Positions 48,696-56,937 of a stretch of DNA of 64,000 nt are shown here, one piece after another. A program made the position numbers and the translations under genes. The notes beneath the pieces were generated by a model, which had not been told where the DNA came from, did no database searches, and was given only the letters and a program-made list of their open reading frames with translations. Source of the stretch: Marinomonas profundi. Lineage in GTDB: Bacteria > Pseudomonadota > Gammaproteobacteria > Pseudomonadales > Marinomonadaceae. How positions within the stretch are numbered: position 1 is the stretch's first letter; every line of letters begins with the position of its first letter. The stretch lies in assembly GCF_020694005.1 (NCBI RefSeq), contig NZ_CP073013.1, positions 558,001 to 622,000 on the forward strand. The letters are read 5' to 3'.

Positions 48696-48706
48696 TTTAA
48701 AAACTC

Positions 48707-48838
48707 ATGGGCGACGTAGTGTGCAAACGCACCTTCCCACAAGCAAGAAACGTCGGTGGATCAGAAAACCGCACCAACTGGCGTTGGGTCTACAGCGACG
48801 TAATGTTATGGGCGTTAGCCCAGAAAATGACGCATTGA
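48707..48838 (+). CDS. Possible 43-residue protein or gene remnant
   Basis: The frame opens at ATG 48707 and ends at TGA 48838. The translation is rich in Arg, Asn and Trp (NRTNWRWVYSDVMLWALA), looking like a folded-protein fragment rather than random sequence. No ribosome site is evident. It may be the remains of a longer lost gene at the edge of the accessory patch. Confidence 0.3.
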   Translation: MGDVVCKRTFPQARNVGGSENRTNWRWVYSDVMLWALAQKMTH

Positions 48839-48856
48839 GTTGACTTACAGACAAAA

Positions 48857-48874
48857 AACCGCCAAAGGGCGGTT
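48857..48874 (-). terminator. Terminator of the AbiEii-like locus
   Basis: AACCGCC and GGCGGTT form a stem. On the minus strand it ends in six T, 54 bases after the last small gene. Confidence 0.8.
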
Positions 48875-48927
48875 ATAAATAGAGCTAATCAGTAATGAGT
48901 TACCAATATTTTTTTGCGCTTTAATGC

Positions 48928-49065
48928 TTATACTGATCGTATTTCACCTAAAAGCTTATCCACCTCTACTTCTATAAGATCCTCTGGCCAGCTCCCTTTC
49001 ATTTTTACATTTTTACATGCCTGATAGTACTTCGGCTTATTTTTCTTTATGTCTTCATAATGCAT
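48928..49065 (-). CDS. Small 45-residue ORF coupled to the AbiEii-like gene
   Basis: The frame begins ATG 49065 (MHYEDIKKNKPKYYQACKNV) and ends at 48928. It overlaps the last codons of the nucleotidyltransferase gene by 11 bases, and the terminator lies just downstream. Charged, codon-like sequence continues throughout (GSWPEDLIEVEVDKLLGE). It may be a real third operon gene or the displaced C-terminus of a longer ancestral protein after a frameshift. Confidence 0.5.
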   Translation of the reverse strand: MHYEDIKKNKPKYYQACKNVKMKGSWPEDLIEVEVDKLLGEIRSV

Positions 49066-49636
49066 TTATCAAGCTCGATAAAACAACTTGTTTTCCATAA
49101 TGTTTTTCAGATAAATCGATAGACTTACTGGGTATTGATCCCCAGCATTTATACATTGCAAGTATATCGAAAATATCTTTAAAAGGTGGCTGTAGCTTTC
49201 TATCACTGTTCGCTAACAACTTCGTGTAAAAACAGGACAGTCTATCAAGGAAGGGAACATTACATACATCCTTTTTATATTCATAAGAGAGCTCGTAATC
49301 ATCAAAGCTCACAAATTCAAGTTTTATCGCTGTATCTTGGTGTTTTATTATAGTCCTCACGCCATCGCGATCTGCACGAATTTCTCTCACATATTCAAAT
49401 TCTGTTTTTACTAGATCACCAAGACTTGAATTAGTAACATTACTTCTTACAGCCCTATAAGACTCTTTGTTCGGACAAAGAAAATCAATATCAATAGATT
49501 CTCTGAACTCGTCCAATTCAAGAGCTATACGAGTCCCTCCGCCAAAAATTATATTATTTTGACAAAAAAAATCAGCGTTAAAGTTACTTAACGCTGATGC
49601 TATTGTTTTATGATGAGCTAAGGTGTATTTAGTCAT
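49055..49636 (-). CDS. AbiEii/AbiGii-type nucleotidyltransferase toxin
   Basis: The 193-residue protein has the DUF1814/AbiEii core: IIFGGGTRIALELDEFRESI followed by DIDFLCP (the GG and DxD catalytic motif, residues about 30-55), and later AIKLEFVSFDDYEL and PFKDIFDILAMY. Family toxins such as AbiEii transfer nucleotides, for MenT to tRNA. At 193 residues it is shorter than classical AbiEii (about 300). The 69-residue gene upstream is the likely partner. Confidence 0.8.
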   Translation of the reverse strand: MTKYTLAHHKTIASALSNFNADFFCQNNIIFGGGTRIALELDEFRESIDIDFLCPNKESYRAVRSNVTNSSLGDLVKTEFEYVREIRADRDGVRTIIKHQDTAIKLEFVSFDDYELSYEYKKDVCNVPFLDRLSCFYTKLLANSDRKLQPPFKDIFDILAMYKCWGSIPSKSIDLSEKHYGKQVVLSSLINAL

Positions 49637-49641
49637 TTTGA

Positions 49642-49851
49642 TTACATTGCTGGCATAAAATAACCATGACCAAATTTTTTCGTCAGCTTTCGAATAAGGC
49701 TCTGCTCTTTATCAGATAATTTATTCTGATCTACGTAAGCCCAACGTTTCTCATACAGTTCGAAAGCAGTTTGGGGATCGACAAATTTCTTGTGCATATC
49801 CCACAAAAGAAGATTTAGCTCATGGTATTCAGTTCTGTTGATATTTGGCAT
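49642..49851 (-). CDS. Small partner of the AbiEii-like gene, possible antitoxin
   Basis: The 69-residue protein is largely helical and charged (LLLWDMHKKFVDPQTAFELY), with GGGAGG 5 bases before its ATG. It ends 5 bases before the toxin-like gene, so the two are co-translated. It does not look like the winged-helix AbiEi antitoxin. An antitoxin role is inferred from order only. Confidence 0.6.
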   Translation of the reverse strand: MPNINRTEYHELNLLLWDMHKKFVDPQTAFELYEKRWAYVDQNKLSDKEQSLIRKLTKKFGHGYFMPAM

Positions 49852-50298
49852 AGTTGCCTCCCATCACTCACTTAAACGGTTATCATATGGTACTAAGCTA
49901 ACACAAAAAAGGTCGTAGAGCGCTGAATTTCGACAAAACCACAGTTGGCGCTGATCTCAAAAATTCTACATAAAAAAATATTAATTGTACACGCAGTAAA
50001 CAAAAAATTAGTTACATCATTGCCTATTTAGCCCAACATCAATGAGATATCCCTCATATCTGGCGCAAAGTACACCACTGTAAAATTCTAAGATCAGTAT
50101 GGCCTGATGTTTTCGCCGAGTTTAGCACATCTACTTTGTGTGACAAATAGCGTTAGCAGTTCCCGTCTTAGGTTGTCAAAGTGAAGACAGTTTATTAGGC
50201 ACTTGCTAAAGTCCTTTCTAAGAAACGAGATCAAAAAAGAGTGTTAGCTAGAAAAGTATTTCAGAAGAGGATTTGGCGCTTTGACAAATTTCAGGCAT
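49852..50298. other. Gene-free region between AbiE-like locus and tRNA cluster
   Basis: About 450 AT-rich bases without a convincing gene on either strand. The left end would carry the promoter of the AbiE-like operon; on the minus strand TATGAT near 49885 is a possible -10. I found no terminal repeats or attachment duplication. Confidence 0.5.
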
Positions 50299-50323
50299 AA
50301 AAAAAGGCACCATAAATGGTGCC
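50299..50323 (-). terminator. Terminator overlapping the 3' end of tRNA-Leu(UAA)
   Basis: GGCACCA and TGGTGCC (50306-50312 and 50317-50323) form a stem followed on the minus strand by seven T. The 5' arm consists of the last bases of the tRNA, including its CCA. Confidence 0.85.
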
Positions 50324-50402
50324 CGGGACCGGAATCGAACCGGTACGCTTATTCAGCGCAAGATTTTAAGTCTTGTGTGTCTACCAATTTCACCACCCGG
50401 GC
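50317..50402 (-). tRNA. tRNA-Leu(UAA)
   Basis: An 86-base tRNA with long variable arm and encoded CCA. Anticodon loop CTTAAAA gives UAA. It is the last gene of the Gly-Cys-Leu cluster. Confidence 0.95.
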
Positions 50403-50413
50403 ATATCTGATTT

Positions 50414-50487
50414 TGGAGGCCGGAGTCGGAATCGAACCGGCGTTCACGGAGTTGCAGTCCGCTGCATGACCACTCTGCCATCCGGCC
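50414..50487 (-). tRNA. tRNA-Cys(GCA)
   Basis: A 74-base tRNA with acceptor GGCCGGA/TCCGGCC, discriminator U, encoded CCA and anticodon GCA in loop CTGCAAC. Confidence 0.95.
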
Positions 50488-50510
50488 TTCTATCAGATAC
50501 ATCTTTTGAT

Positions 50511-50585
50511 TGGAGCGGGAAACGAGGCTCGAACTCGCGACCCCAACCTTGGCAAGGTTGTGCTCTACCACTGAGCTATTCCCGC
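50511..50585 (-). tRNA. tRNA-Gly(GCC)
   Basis: A 75-base tRNA with acceptor GCGGGAA/TTCCCGC, encoded CCA and anticodon GCC in loop TTGCCAA. First gene of the three-tRNA cluster. Confidence 0.95.
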
Positions 50586-50604
50586 GTCTCAAAAGACGGT
50601 GCCT

Positions 50605-50632
50605 ATTCTATGTATTTGAGCTTTCACGTCAA
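50605..50632 (-). promoter_or_regulatory. Promoter of the tRNA Gly-Cys-Leu cluster
   Basis: On the minus strand TTGACG (50627-50632) and TAGAAT (50605-50610) are spaced by 16 bases, 20 bases before tRNA-Gly. Confidence 0.75.
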
Positions 50633-50681
50633 GGAAAAAATCCAAATAAATAACTAACTTAGGCACTTTTTTAAAATCTGT

Positions 50682-51242
50682 TTAGTTTTTGTGCGACTCT
50701 TTAGACATTAGCTCAGGCCAGGCTGCTTTCAAGTAAACATACATGGACCAAAGCGTTAAAAGAGCCGCAGCGATCAACACCGCTTCTCCAACATGAGCTT
50801 CTAACGTGCCAGGTCGACTGCCTAATAAAATAAAAATCGCCAGCATTTGCATGGTGGTTTTCAGCTTGCCGATGTAAGACACGGCGACGCTAGCGCGCTT
50901 GCCCATTTCGGCCATCCATTCGCGCAGCGCTGAAATAACGATCTCTCGACCAACAATCACCGCACTGGCTAAGGTTAATAATGGATTCGAGTAGCTGGCC
51001 ACGAGCAACACCAAGGCAATTGATACCATAAGCTTATCCGCCACTGGGTCGAAAAACGCCCCAAACGCGGTAGACTGATCCAGTTTTCTGGCCAAGAAAC
51101 CATCTAACCAATCAGTGATAGCCGCAAGCGCAAAGATAATCGCGCAAGTGTAATAGCGCCCTTCCCACGGCAAATAATAAACCGCTACCAGGATCGGAAT
51201 CATAAAGATCCGCACGGACGTTAATATATTCGGTATGTTCAT
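50682..51242 (-). CDS. pgsA: Phosphatidylglycerophosphate synthase
   Basis: The 186-residue inner-membrane enzyme makes phosphatidylglycerophosphate from CDP-diacylglycerol. The CDP-alcohol phosphatidyltransferase motif is intact: TDWLDGFLARKLDQ, then FGAFFDPVADKLM (D-x2-DG-x2-AR-x8-G-x3-D-x3-D). Four or so membrane segments are visible. It follows uvrC, the usual uvrY-uvrC-pgsA-tRNA order in gammaproteobacteria. Confidence 0.97.
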   Translation of the reverse strand: MNIPNILTSVRIFMIPILVAVYYLPWEGRYYTCAIIFALAAITDWLDGFLARKLDQSTAFGAFFDPVADKLMVSIALVLLVASYSNPLLTLASAVIVGREIVISALREWMAEMGKRASVAVSYIGKLKTTMQMLAIFILLGSRPGTLEAHVGEAVLIAAALLTLWSMYVYLKAAWPELMSKESHKN

Positions 51243-51306
51243 GTTATTCCCAATTTTTAAAGCATTCCTAATTATGACGCCAAGCGCACCCTAGGCTTAG
51301 CTAAGC

Positions 51307-53130
51307 TTAACTTTTATGAAGGTAGAGGTAAATTTCTTCTGCCTTTTTTGCGCTAATTCCTTTTACCTTAGCAATATCATCCTGACTTGCTGATAACAAT
51401 TCTTGATAACCGCCAAAAGCCGTTAGCAGCTCTTTACGGCGATTCGGCCCAATACCGGGAATATCCTCCAAGACAGAATGACGACGCTTCTTATCTCGTC
51501 TACGGCGATGGCTTTTAATGGCAAATCGATGCGCTTCATCCCGTATGTGCTGAATCAAATGTAAGGCTGCTGAATCGGGCGGCAATACCACTTCATCTTC
51601 TTTGGAACCGATATAAAGGGTTTCGAGGCCTGGTTTTCGGGTGTCGCCTTTGGCCACACCCAACAAGAAAATATTCACCAACCCCAGCTCTTTCAATACG
51701 TTTTCCGCTTGTGTTAGCTGCCCTTTACCGCCATCAATAAGCAGTACATCGGGCGCTTCTAGCTCGCCACTTTTAACGCGCCTATAGCGACGCGTTAAGG
51801 CTTGCTTCATCGCGCCATAATCATCGCCCGGCTCAACACCTTCAATATTAAAGGAGCGATAGCGTTTTTTGTCCGGTCCATCTGGCCCAAACACCACACA
51901 AGATGCCACGGTGGCTTCACCGCTAGAGTGACTAATATCAAAGCATTCCATGTGTGTTGGCGGCGCTGAAAAACCCAACAATTTTTGCAACGCAGTGACA
52001 CGGCTAAAATGATTACGTTTATCGGATAGTCGCGCCTGTAAACCTTGCTCTGCGTTGAGTTTTGCCAGATCAAGCCAACGTGCCCGCTGGCCTCTAACAT
52101 TACTCAATACCTCTATTTTCTTCTGTGTGGTTTCAAAAATACCTTCCACCAGCGCATCGCTGTCTTCTAGTTCATGGCTAATGATAAGCGTCTTAGGCAA
52201 CTCTTGAATACCACCCAAGTAGAATTGCGCGATAAAAGACGATAATAATTCGCCTTCGGTGATTTCAATCGGCATTTTAGGGTAATGGCTTTTACTGCCC
52301 ACCACTTTGCCTTTACGCACCATCATCACATGAACACACAAACCACCGGGCTGAATAATGGAAGCAATAACATCCGCTTCGCCTGTTTGCCCATAAACAT
52401 GTTGCTGCTCTTGGATGTGTTTAAGCTGAATGATTTGATCGCGTAGCTCGGCGGCACGCTCAAACTCCATGTCTACCGCTGCGGCACTCATTTGGGTGGT
52501 GATTTCTGCGGTAAGTTCTTGGTCTTTACCCTGCAAGAACATCCGCGCATGGCGTACGTCTAATTCGTATTCTTCATCGCTAATTAGCCCCACACAAGGC
52601 CCCGAGCAGCGCTTAATCTGGTATTGCAGACAAGGCCGTGATCGATTCGAATACGTACTGTCTTCGCACTGGCGCACTTTGAAAACCTTTTGCATGGTAT
52701 TCAAACTTTCTTTCACCGCACTACCGCTTGGAAAAGGCCCAAACAAGGTGCCTTTATCGACCTTATCGCCACGACGAAACAACAAAGCCGGATGGCGATG
52801 GTTCGATAAAAAAATGTAAGGGTAAGATTTATCGTCTCGCAGCAAAATATTGTATGGCGGACGATGCTGTTTGATCAACGTTTGCTCAAGCAGCAGCGCT
52901 TCTGTTTCGCTTTTAGTGACGGCAATTTCGATGCTGTGAATACGACTCACCAAGGCCATGGTTTTCGTCGTCAACCCTGTTACACGAAAATAACTCGCAA
53001 CACGGTTTTTTAGATTTTTAGCTTTGCCAACATACAACAGCACACCTTTGCTATCGTACATACGATAAACGCCAGGCCGCGTGGTTAAATGGCTAACAAA
53101 GTGTTTAGGATCAAATTCTGACTGGCTCAA
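51307..53130 (-). CDS. uvrC: Excinuclease ABC subunit C
   Basis: The 607-residue UvrC has the GIY-YIG nuclease (TTRPGVYRMYDSKGVLLYVG), a Cys-rich cluster (CLQYQIKRCSGPC), the UVR motif (FERAAELRDQIIQLKHI), the RNase H-like 5' nuclease core (LLIDGGKGQLTQA) and C-terminal helix-hairpin-helix repeats (DIPGIGPNRRKELL). It makes both incisions during nucleotide excision repair. The start is TTG preceded by GAGG. The response regulator gene lies 18 bases upstream. Confidence 0.97.
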   Translation of the reverse strand: MSQSEFDPKHFVSHLTTRPGVYRMYDSKGVLLYVGKAKNLKNRVASYFRVTGLTTKTMALVSRIHSIEIAVTKSETEALLLEQTLIKQHRPPYNILLRDDKSYPYIFLSNHRHPALLFRRGDKVDKGTLFGPFPSGSAVKESLNTMQKVFKVRQCEDSTYSNRSRPCLQYQIKRCSGPCVGLISDEEYELDVRHARMFLQGKDQELTAEITTQMSAAAVDMEFERAAELRDQIIQLKHIQEQQHVYGQTGEADVIASIIQPGGLCVHVMMVRKGKVVGSKSHYPKMPIEITEGELLSSFIAQFYLGGIQELPKTLIISHELEDSDALVEGIFETTQKKIEVLSNVRGQRARWLDLAKLNAEQGLQARLSDKRNHFSRVTALQKLLGFSAPPTHMECFDISHSSGEATVASCVVFGPDGPDKKRYRSFNIEGVEPGDDYGAMKQALTRRYRRVKSGELEAPDVLLIDGGKGQLTQAENVLKELGLVNIFLLGVAKGDTRKPGLETLYIGSKEDEVVLPPDSAALHLIQHIRDEAHRFAIKSHRRRRDKKRRHSVLEDIPGIGPNRRKELLTAFGGYQELLSASQDDIAKVKGISAKKAEEIYLYLHKS

Positions 53131-53148
53131 ACAAACCTCGTTTTTTGC

Positions 53149-53790
53149 CTAACCCATACCAAGTACGCTGTAACGCACCGCCAAATGCATCAGCTCTACA
53201 TCACTTTCAATGCTTAACTTAGTAAAAATACGAGTACGATAAGTACTGACTGTTTTAGGACTGACGCTGAGATACTCTGCAATTTCACTGGATTTTTTAC
53301 AGTCTACAATCATCTGCGCCACTTGCAACTCACGATCAGACAATTGACCAAGAGGTGACCCTTGACTATCAAGAGAGAACTTCGACAGCGCGATTTTTTG
53401 AGCAATGGTTTTAGAAATGTAAGATTCGCCCTTCATCACCGTATCGATGGCTTCAAGCAACTCAGACGTGCTCGTTCCTTTGGTTAAATACCCAGATGCA
53501 CCCGCTTCCAATAATTTTATGGGATACAAATTGTCGTCCAAAGCGGATAGCGCAATAATCTTGATTTTAGGCAAAATACGCTTAATTTCTTTGGTTGCTC
53601 CTAAGCCGCCAATGCCGGGCATATGAACGTCCATCAAAATAACATCAGGCAATAAACGCTTAGACTGAGTGACAGCGTCTTCACCACTGTGCACCACACC
53701 GACAACCTCAACCCCATTCACATCCTGTAGAACACGACTAATGCCCTGACTAACCACATCGTGGTCATCCACAATCAACACTTTTAACAT
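53149..53790 (-). CDS. uvrY: GacA/UvrY-family response regulator
   Basis: The 213-residue protein has a receiver domain (VLIVDDHDVVSQGI; phosphorylated Asp in ILMDVHMPGIGG at about 54; KGTS with the conserved Lys near 104) and a LuxR-type HTH (LSDRELQVAQMIVDCKKSSE, then LSVSPKTVSTYRTRIF). Together with a BarA/GacS kinase it normally activates small RNAs that titrate CsrA. The adjacent uvrC supports the uvrY/gacA assignment. Confidence 0.93.
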   Translation of the reverse strand: MLKVLIVDDHDVVSQGISRVLQDVNGVEVVGVVHSGEDAVTQSKRLLPDVILMDVHMPGIGGLGATKEIKRILPKIKIIALSALDDNLYPIKLLEAGASGYLTKGTSTSELLEAIDTVMKGESYISKTIAQKIALSKFSLDSQGSPLGQLSDRELQVAQMIVDCKKSSEIAEYLSVSPKTVSTYRTRIFTKLSIESDVELMHLAVRYSVLGMG

Positions 53791-53914
53791 AACAGCCTCA
53801 CCAAACTTTCCTACGCTTCGTGTTGATTTCTATCCTACCTAGAATGAAACCAAGTCTATAACATCCGGCTAAATATAAAATCATGCCAGCTAGAACGATA
53901 CACAAAATTCACCG

Positions 53915-54769
53915 TTACTCTGGAAGCTTTTCTTTGTAGCCCATTTTTAAAAGCTTTTGCTGACTTATTTCGCGGTAACGAAGACGTACACCAGAGCCAT
54001 AGGTTTTTTGCGTGTAATACAGCAAAGGCGCGATTTGCTCTTCGGTGACGGTTTGCCCTGTGGTAACCGATAGGTCGCTGGCGATCTTACTTGCTAACGC
54101 GGCCACGCTCAATGTTTGTTTATTTTCGATCATAATGACTTTAGGAATGATCAAACGCTCACCTGCGATCACCCTATCGACTATTTTTAAATAGCTTTGC
54201 TCGAACAGCGGCCAAGTCACGCGCTCTTCTTCTGACTTTAATTTATACCAACCCACTTCCGATCCAGCAAAAAACACCGCAGGATGACGCCACTTATATT
54301 GCAAAGGGTCCGAACGACAGGCACACGCCTCAAGATACGCAGAACGAGGATCGGCTAAGCCGTAGGCTTTATACGCCGTACTAATTAACTTTAAAAATTC
54401 CGAGATGGTTGGCGGCCATGCATGCACTTCCTTTGTACGTTCCACCGCATAAGCCAGCAGAGGTTCCTGAAAACCTTTTAATGCAATGGCCCACTCACGC
54501 TTGGCTAATTTTACTTCGTCTGTCGTGCTGTAGGCCGAGGCAAATTTATGGGTATAAATGGCCTTAAAGCGCGCAAACAGCATATTCACTAGAACACGAG
54601 TCTGCTGCTCTGCCTCTGTTGGGCCCGATTCGCGACTGGTATTCCCCTTGCTATACTCTGGGTTGCCAGAGCCATACTCACCAGTCGGTGTCGTGGATGT
54701 TGTTGAGGGCGTCGCTAACTTGTTCTCTAGAGGTTTTAGTAAATTTTGAACTGCCTGAGGTTCCTTCAT
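53915..54769 (-). CDS. Lambda P-like replication protein
   Basis: The 284-residue protein resembles the phage replication protein P family: RVLVNMLFARFKAIYTHKF, AKREWAIALKGFQEPLLAYA and HAWPPTISEFLKLI. P proteins load replicative helicase DnaB. The first 60 residues are Thr/Ser/Gly-rich and disordered. ATG 54769 has AGGT upstream; the next in-frame ATG would remove about 60 residues. The start lies 92 bases inside the DnaT-like gene, an unusually long overlap. No other phage genes are near, suggesting a domesticated helicase loader. Confidence 0.75.
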   Translation of the reverse strand: MKEPQAVQNLLKPLENKLATPSTTSTTPTGEYGSGNPEYSKGNTSRESGPTEAEQQTRVLVNMLFARFKAIYTHKFASAYSTTDEVKLAKREWAIALKGFQEPLLAYAVERTKEVHAWPPTISEFLKLISTAYKAYGLADPRSAYLEACACRSDPLQYKWRHPAVFFAGSEVGWYKLKSEEERVTWPLFEQSYLKIVDRVIAGERLIIPKVIMIENKQTLSVAALASKIASDLSVTTGQTVTEEQIAPLLYYTQKTYGSGVRLRYREISQQKLLKMGYKEKLPE

Positions 54770-55493
54770 ATGAAGACCTATCTGATTGTTTGTATTGCCA
54801 CTGACGTTTTACGTATTTAAAAAACTCGCTGTTCCAAGTTCGAACATTTTTCCGCTGCTCTTTGATCCTTAGCAGAAACTCCGTTTGCAAAGACAAAGCA
54901 AAATCACGAGCAATGCCCGCTTGCGTTATTTGCTCCAACGTCGCCTCTTCAGGTTGCCATTGATCTGGCTGACGAGCGCGCTCTTTTTGCTCCAAATACA
55001 AATCAAAATCCGTCACACCGCGACGATCATTCACAACCGGAGGAGAAGACGGCACATCGTATTGTCGAACAGGTTGCTTAGCAGCATAACCTTTAGACTG
55101 TGGCTGCGGCGTGAATTCAGCATTTTGTGTTCGAGAAGCTTTATGCAAACGGTCCATTTTGCTCATTAATGGCTCGTCTTTTGGCAGTGGCTCAGCAACA
55201 GGCTTAACCACTTGCGCCATTTTCTGTGAAGACGCCAACTGAATATCGAGCACATCGTCGTTGCGCTGAAAGCTAATCAACTGACTCATTTGCAAATTGG
55301 TTAAAAAACGCATCAACATAGGCACAGTCCAAAACGGCAACTGCCCCCCTAACCGCGTCATTTCTATACGCAATACATCCGAATGAACAAGATACGCTTG
55401 TTGCTTCAAAAAAGTCAGCAACACCGTTTCTTCTAACCCTATCTGGGCCGCCATTGAAAATGATATCGGTAATGAATAATCGTTATCCAACAT
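54678..55493 (-). CDS. DnaT-like primosomal protein
   Basis: The 271-residue protein has an N-terminal winged-helix-like part (about 1-85) and a C-terminal DnaT-like single-strand DNA-binding domain: WQPEEATLEQITQAGIARDF, then VRTWNSEFFKYVKRQWQ. The middle is Pro/Lys-rich and probably flexible. E. coli DnaT joins PriA-dependent replication restart and sits beside the helicase loader gene dnaC; here the neighbour is P-like instead. The overlap with the next gene suggests coupled expression. Confidence 0.75.
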   Translation of the reverse strand: MLDNDYSLPISFSMAAQIGLEETVLLTFLKQQAYLVHSDVLRIEMTRLGGQLPFWTVPMLMRFLTNLQMSQLISFQRNDDVLDIQLASSQKMAQVVKPVAEPLPKDEPLMSKMDRLHKASRTQNAEFTPQPQSKGYAAKQPVRQYDVPSSPPVVNDRRGVTDFDLYLEQKERARQPDQWQPEEATLEQITQAGIARDFALSLQTEFLLRIKEQRKNVRTWNSEFFKYVKRQWQYKQSDRSSYEGTSGSSKFTKTSREQVSDALNNIHDTDW

Positions 55494-55701
55494 AAATCTC
55501 GCTTCACCTATTTAGCACGACAGTTTATCAAAAGCTTTCTTCATTAGCACGACAACCTTCAAGCGCCGACCATATCGATCTTTTGACAGAATACCAAAGC
55601 GCGCCTATGCTCAGTTAGTAGTGTTATTTTTCCACTCAACGTCCGTAAAACGTAGTTTTCAACCTCGTCATTTAATAACGCCACTCAAGAGGAAAAGTCG
55701 T

Positions 55702-56019
55702 ATGTACACAACTAAAATTTCTGGACATCACATCGACATCACGCCCGCCATAACAGAACACATTAACGAAAAGCTTACCAAGGTATCTAAGCTGACCGAC
55801 CAAATAACATCCGTTAACATCACCTTATTAAAAGACAGCAAGTGCCAAAAAGCCGAAGCAACATTGCATCTACCTGGCAAGGACCTATTTGCCGCAGCGT
55901 CTTCTGAAGACAGATTATTTTACGCCATAGACAATATGATCGATAAGCTGGCTCGACAAATAGACAAACATAAAACCAAGCAGGCCAGTACCCACCACAA
56001 GAGCATGGAAATTCATTAA
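55702..56019 (+). CDS. hpf: Ribosome hibernation promoting factor
   Basis: This 105-residue short-type HPF/RaiA protein has ISGHHIDITPAITEHINEKL and later DLFAAASSEDRLFYAIDNM, the family beta-alpha-beta-beta-beta-alpha pattern. It binds the 30S decoding centre and favours dimeric resting ribosomes. ATG 55702 follows AAGAGGAAAA; the frame extends upstream without a ribosome site. It lacks the C-terminal extension of long HPF. Confidence 0.9.
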   Translation: MYTTKISGHHIDITPAITEHINEKLTKVSKLTDQITSVNITLLKDSKCQKAEATLHLPGKDLFAAASSEDRLFYAIDNMIDKLARQIDKHKTKQASTHHKSMEIH

Positions 56020-56044
56020 GCCCCTCCCTTTATCGTTCGCCGTT

Positions 56045-56085
56045 AACCTCAAAAAACACCGATTTTCTCGGTGTTTTTTGAGGTT
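56045..56085 (+). terminator. Terminator of hpf
   Basis: A perfect 18-bp stem (56045-56062 with 56068-56085) has a 5-base loop and is followed by TTTT. Confidence 0.92.
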
Positions 56086-56177
56086 TTTTCTTCAATAACA
56101 CAATCTCACTTGAAGTTTGGAACTTTCAACCGCATATTAAGTCTATTGATAGTATTAAACCTTAAAGGAGTTACTCC

Positions 56178-56840
56178 ATGCGTTACAATGAAGCCCTCTC
56201 GTCGTCGACACACTCGTCACAAGCGGCCAACAAAACGCTCCGCAATACTTACGGACTGTTGTCGCTCACCTTATTGTTCAGCGCCTTCACTGCGGGCGTG
56301 AGCATGGCACTAAATCTACCTCATCCGGGTTTGATTATTACTTTAGTAGGCTTCTATGGCTTGCTGTTTTTAACGCATAAATGCCAAAACAGCGCACTTG
56401 GCCTGCTTTGCGTCTTCGCGTTAACGGGTTTTATGGGGATCACGCTAGGACCTATCCTAAGCATGTACCTTAGCCTACCCAACGGTGCCAGCTTAATTAT
56501 GAGCGCACTCGGCATTACGGGGCTGTCGTTCCTTGGCTTATCTGCGTATGCCTTGGTATCAAAAAGAGACTTTAGTTTCTTAAACGGTTTCATCACAGTG
56601 GGCTTTTTTGTTTTGCTATTCGCTGTCATCGCTGGCTTTTTCGTACAAATGCCAGCGTTGCAAATTTTCATCTCCGCAGGCTTTGCGCTATTTTCTGCGG
56701 CCGTGATCTTGATGCAAACCAATCAAATTGTCCGTGGTGGTGAAACCAACTACATCATGGCGACAGTGACATTGTATGTGTCTCTATACAACATGTTCCT
56801 AAGCGTATTATCACTACTAGGTATGGCTCGCGACGAGTAA
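56178..56840 (+). CDS. yccA: Bax1-I/YccA-family membrane protein
   Basis: The 220-residue inner-membrane protein has seven hydrophobic segments from LLSLTLLFSAFTAGVSMAL to the C-terminal LYVSLYNMFLSVLSLLG, the typical Bax inhibitor-1 layout. E. coli YccA modulates FtsH proteolysis. TAAAGGAG precedes the ATG. A gene order of yccA next to tus genes is also found in E. coli, supporting the call. Confidence 0.92.
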   Translation: MRYNEALSSSTHSSQAANKTLRNTYGLLSLTLLFSAFTAGVSMALNLPHPGLIITLVGFYGLLFLTHKCQNSALGLLCVFALTGFMGITLGPILSMYLSLPNGASLIMSALGITGLSFLGLSAYALVSKRDFSFLNGFITVGFFVLLFAVIAGFFVQMPALQIFISAGFALFSAAVILMQTNQIVRGGETNYIMATVTLYVSLYNMFLSVLSLLGMARDE

Positions 56841-56857
56841 TGCTAAGCAGTAATACG

Positions 56858-56882
56858 AAAAGGCCGCTGACTGCGGCCTTTT
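56858..56882 (+). terminator. Terminator of yccA
   Basis: AAAAGGCCGC and GCGGCCTTTT form a 10-bp stem with a 5-base loop, then two more T. Confidence 0.9.
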
Positions 56883-56937
56883 TTATGTGTAAAATTTGCC
56901 TCACCACTTACGAAGCTTGTTTTAAAAGGTCATTTTA

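Noticed and set aside
48808..48824. Integron attC-like sequence (GTTATGGGCGTTAGCCC)
   Set aside because: No matching second core site in inverted orientation and no further attC sites or integron integrase in the window; it also lies inside the 43-codon frame.
50281..50657. Open frames across the tRNA Gly-Cys-Leu cluster
   Set aside because: They are produced by the tRNA sequences and have no protein-like features.
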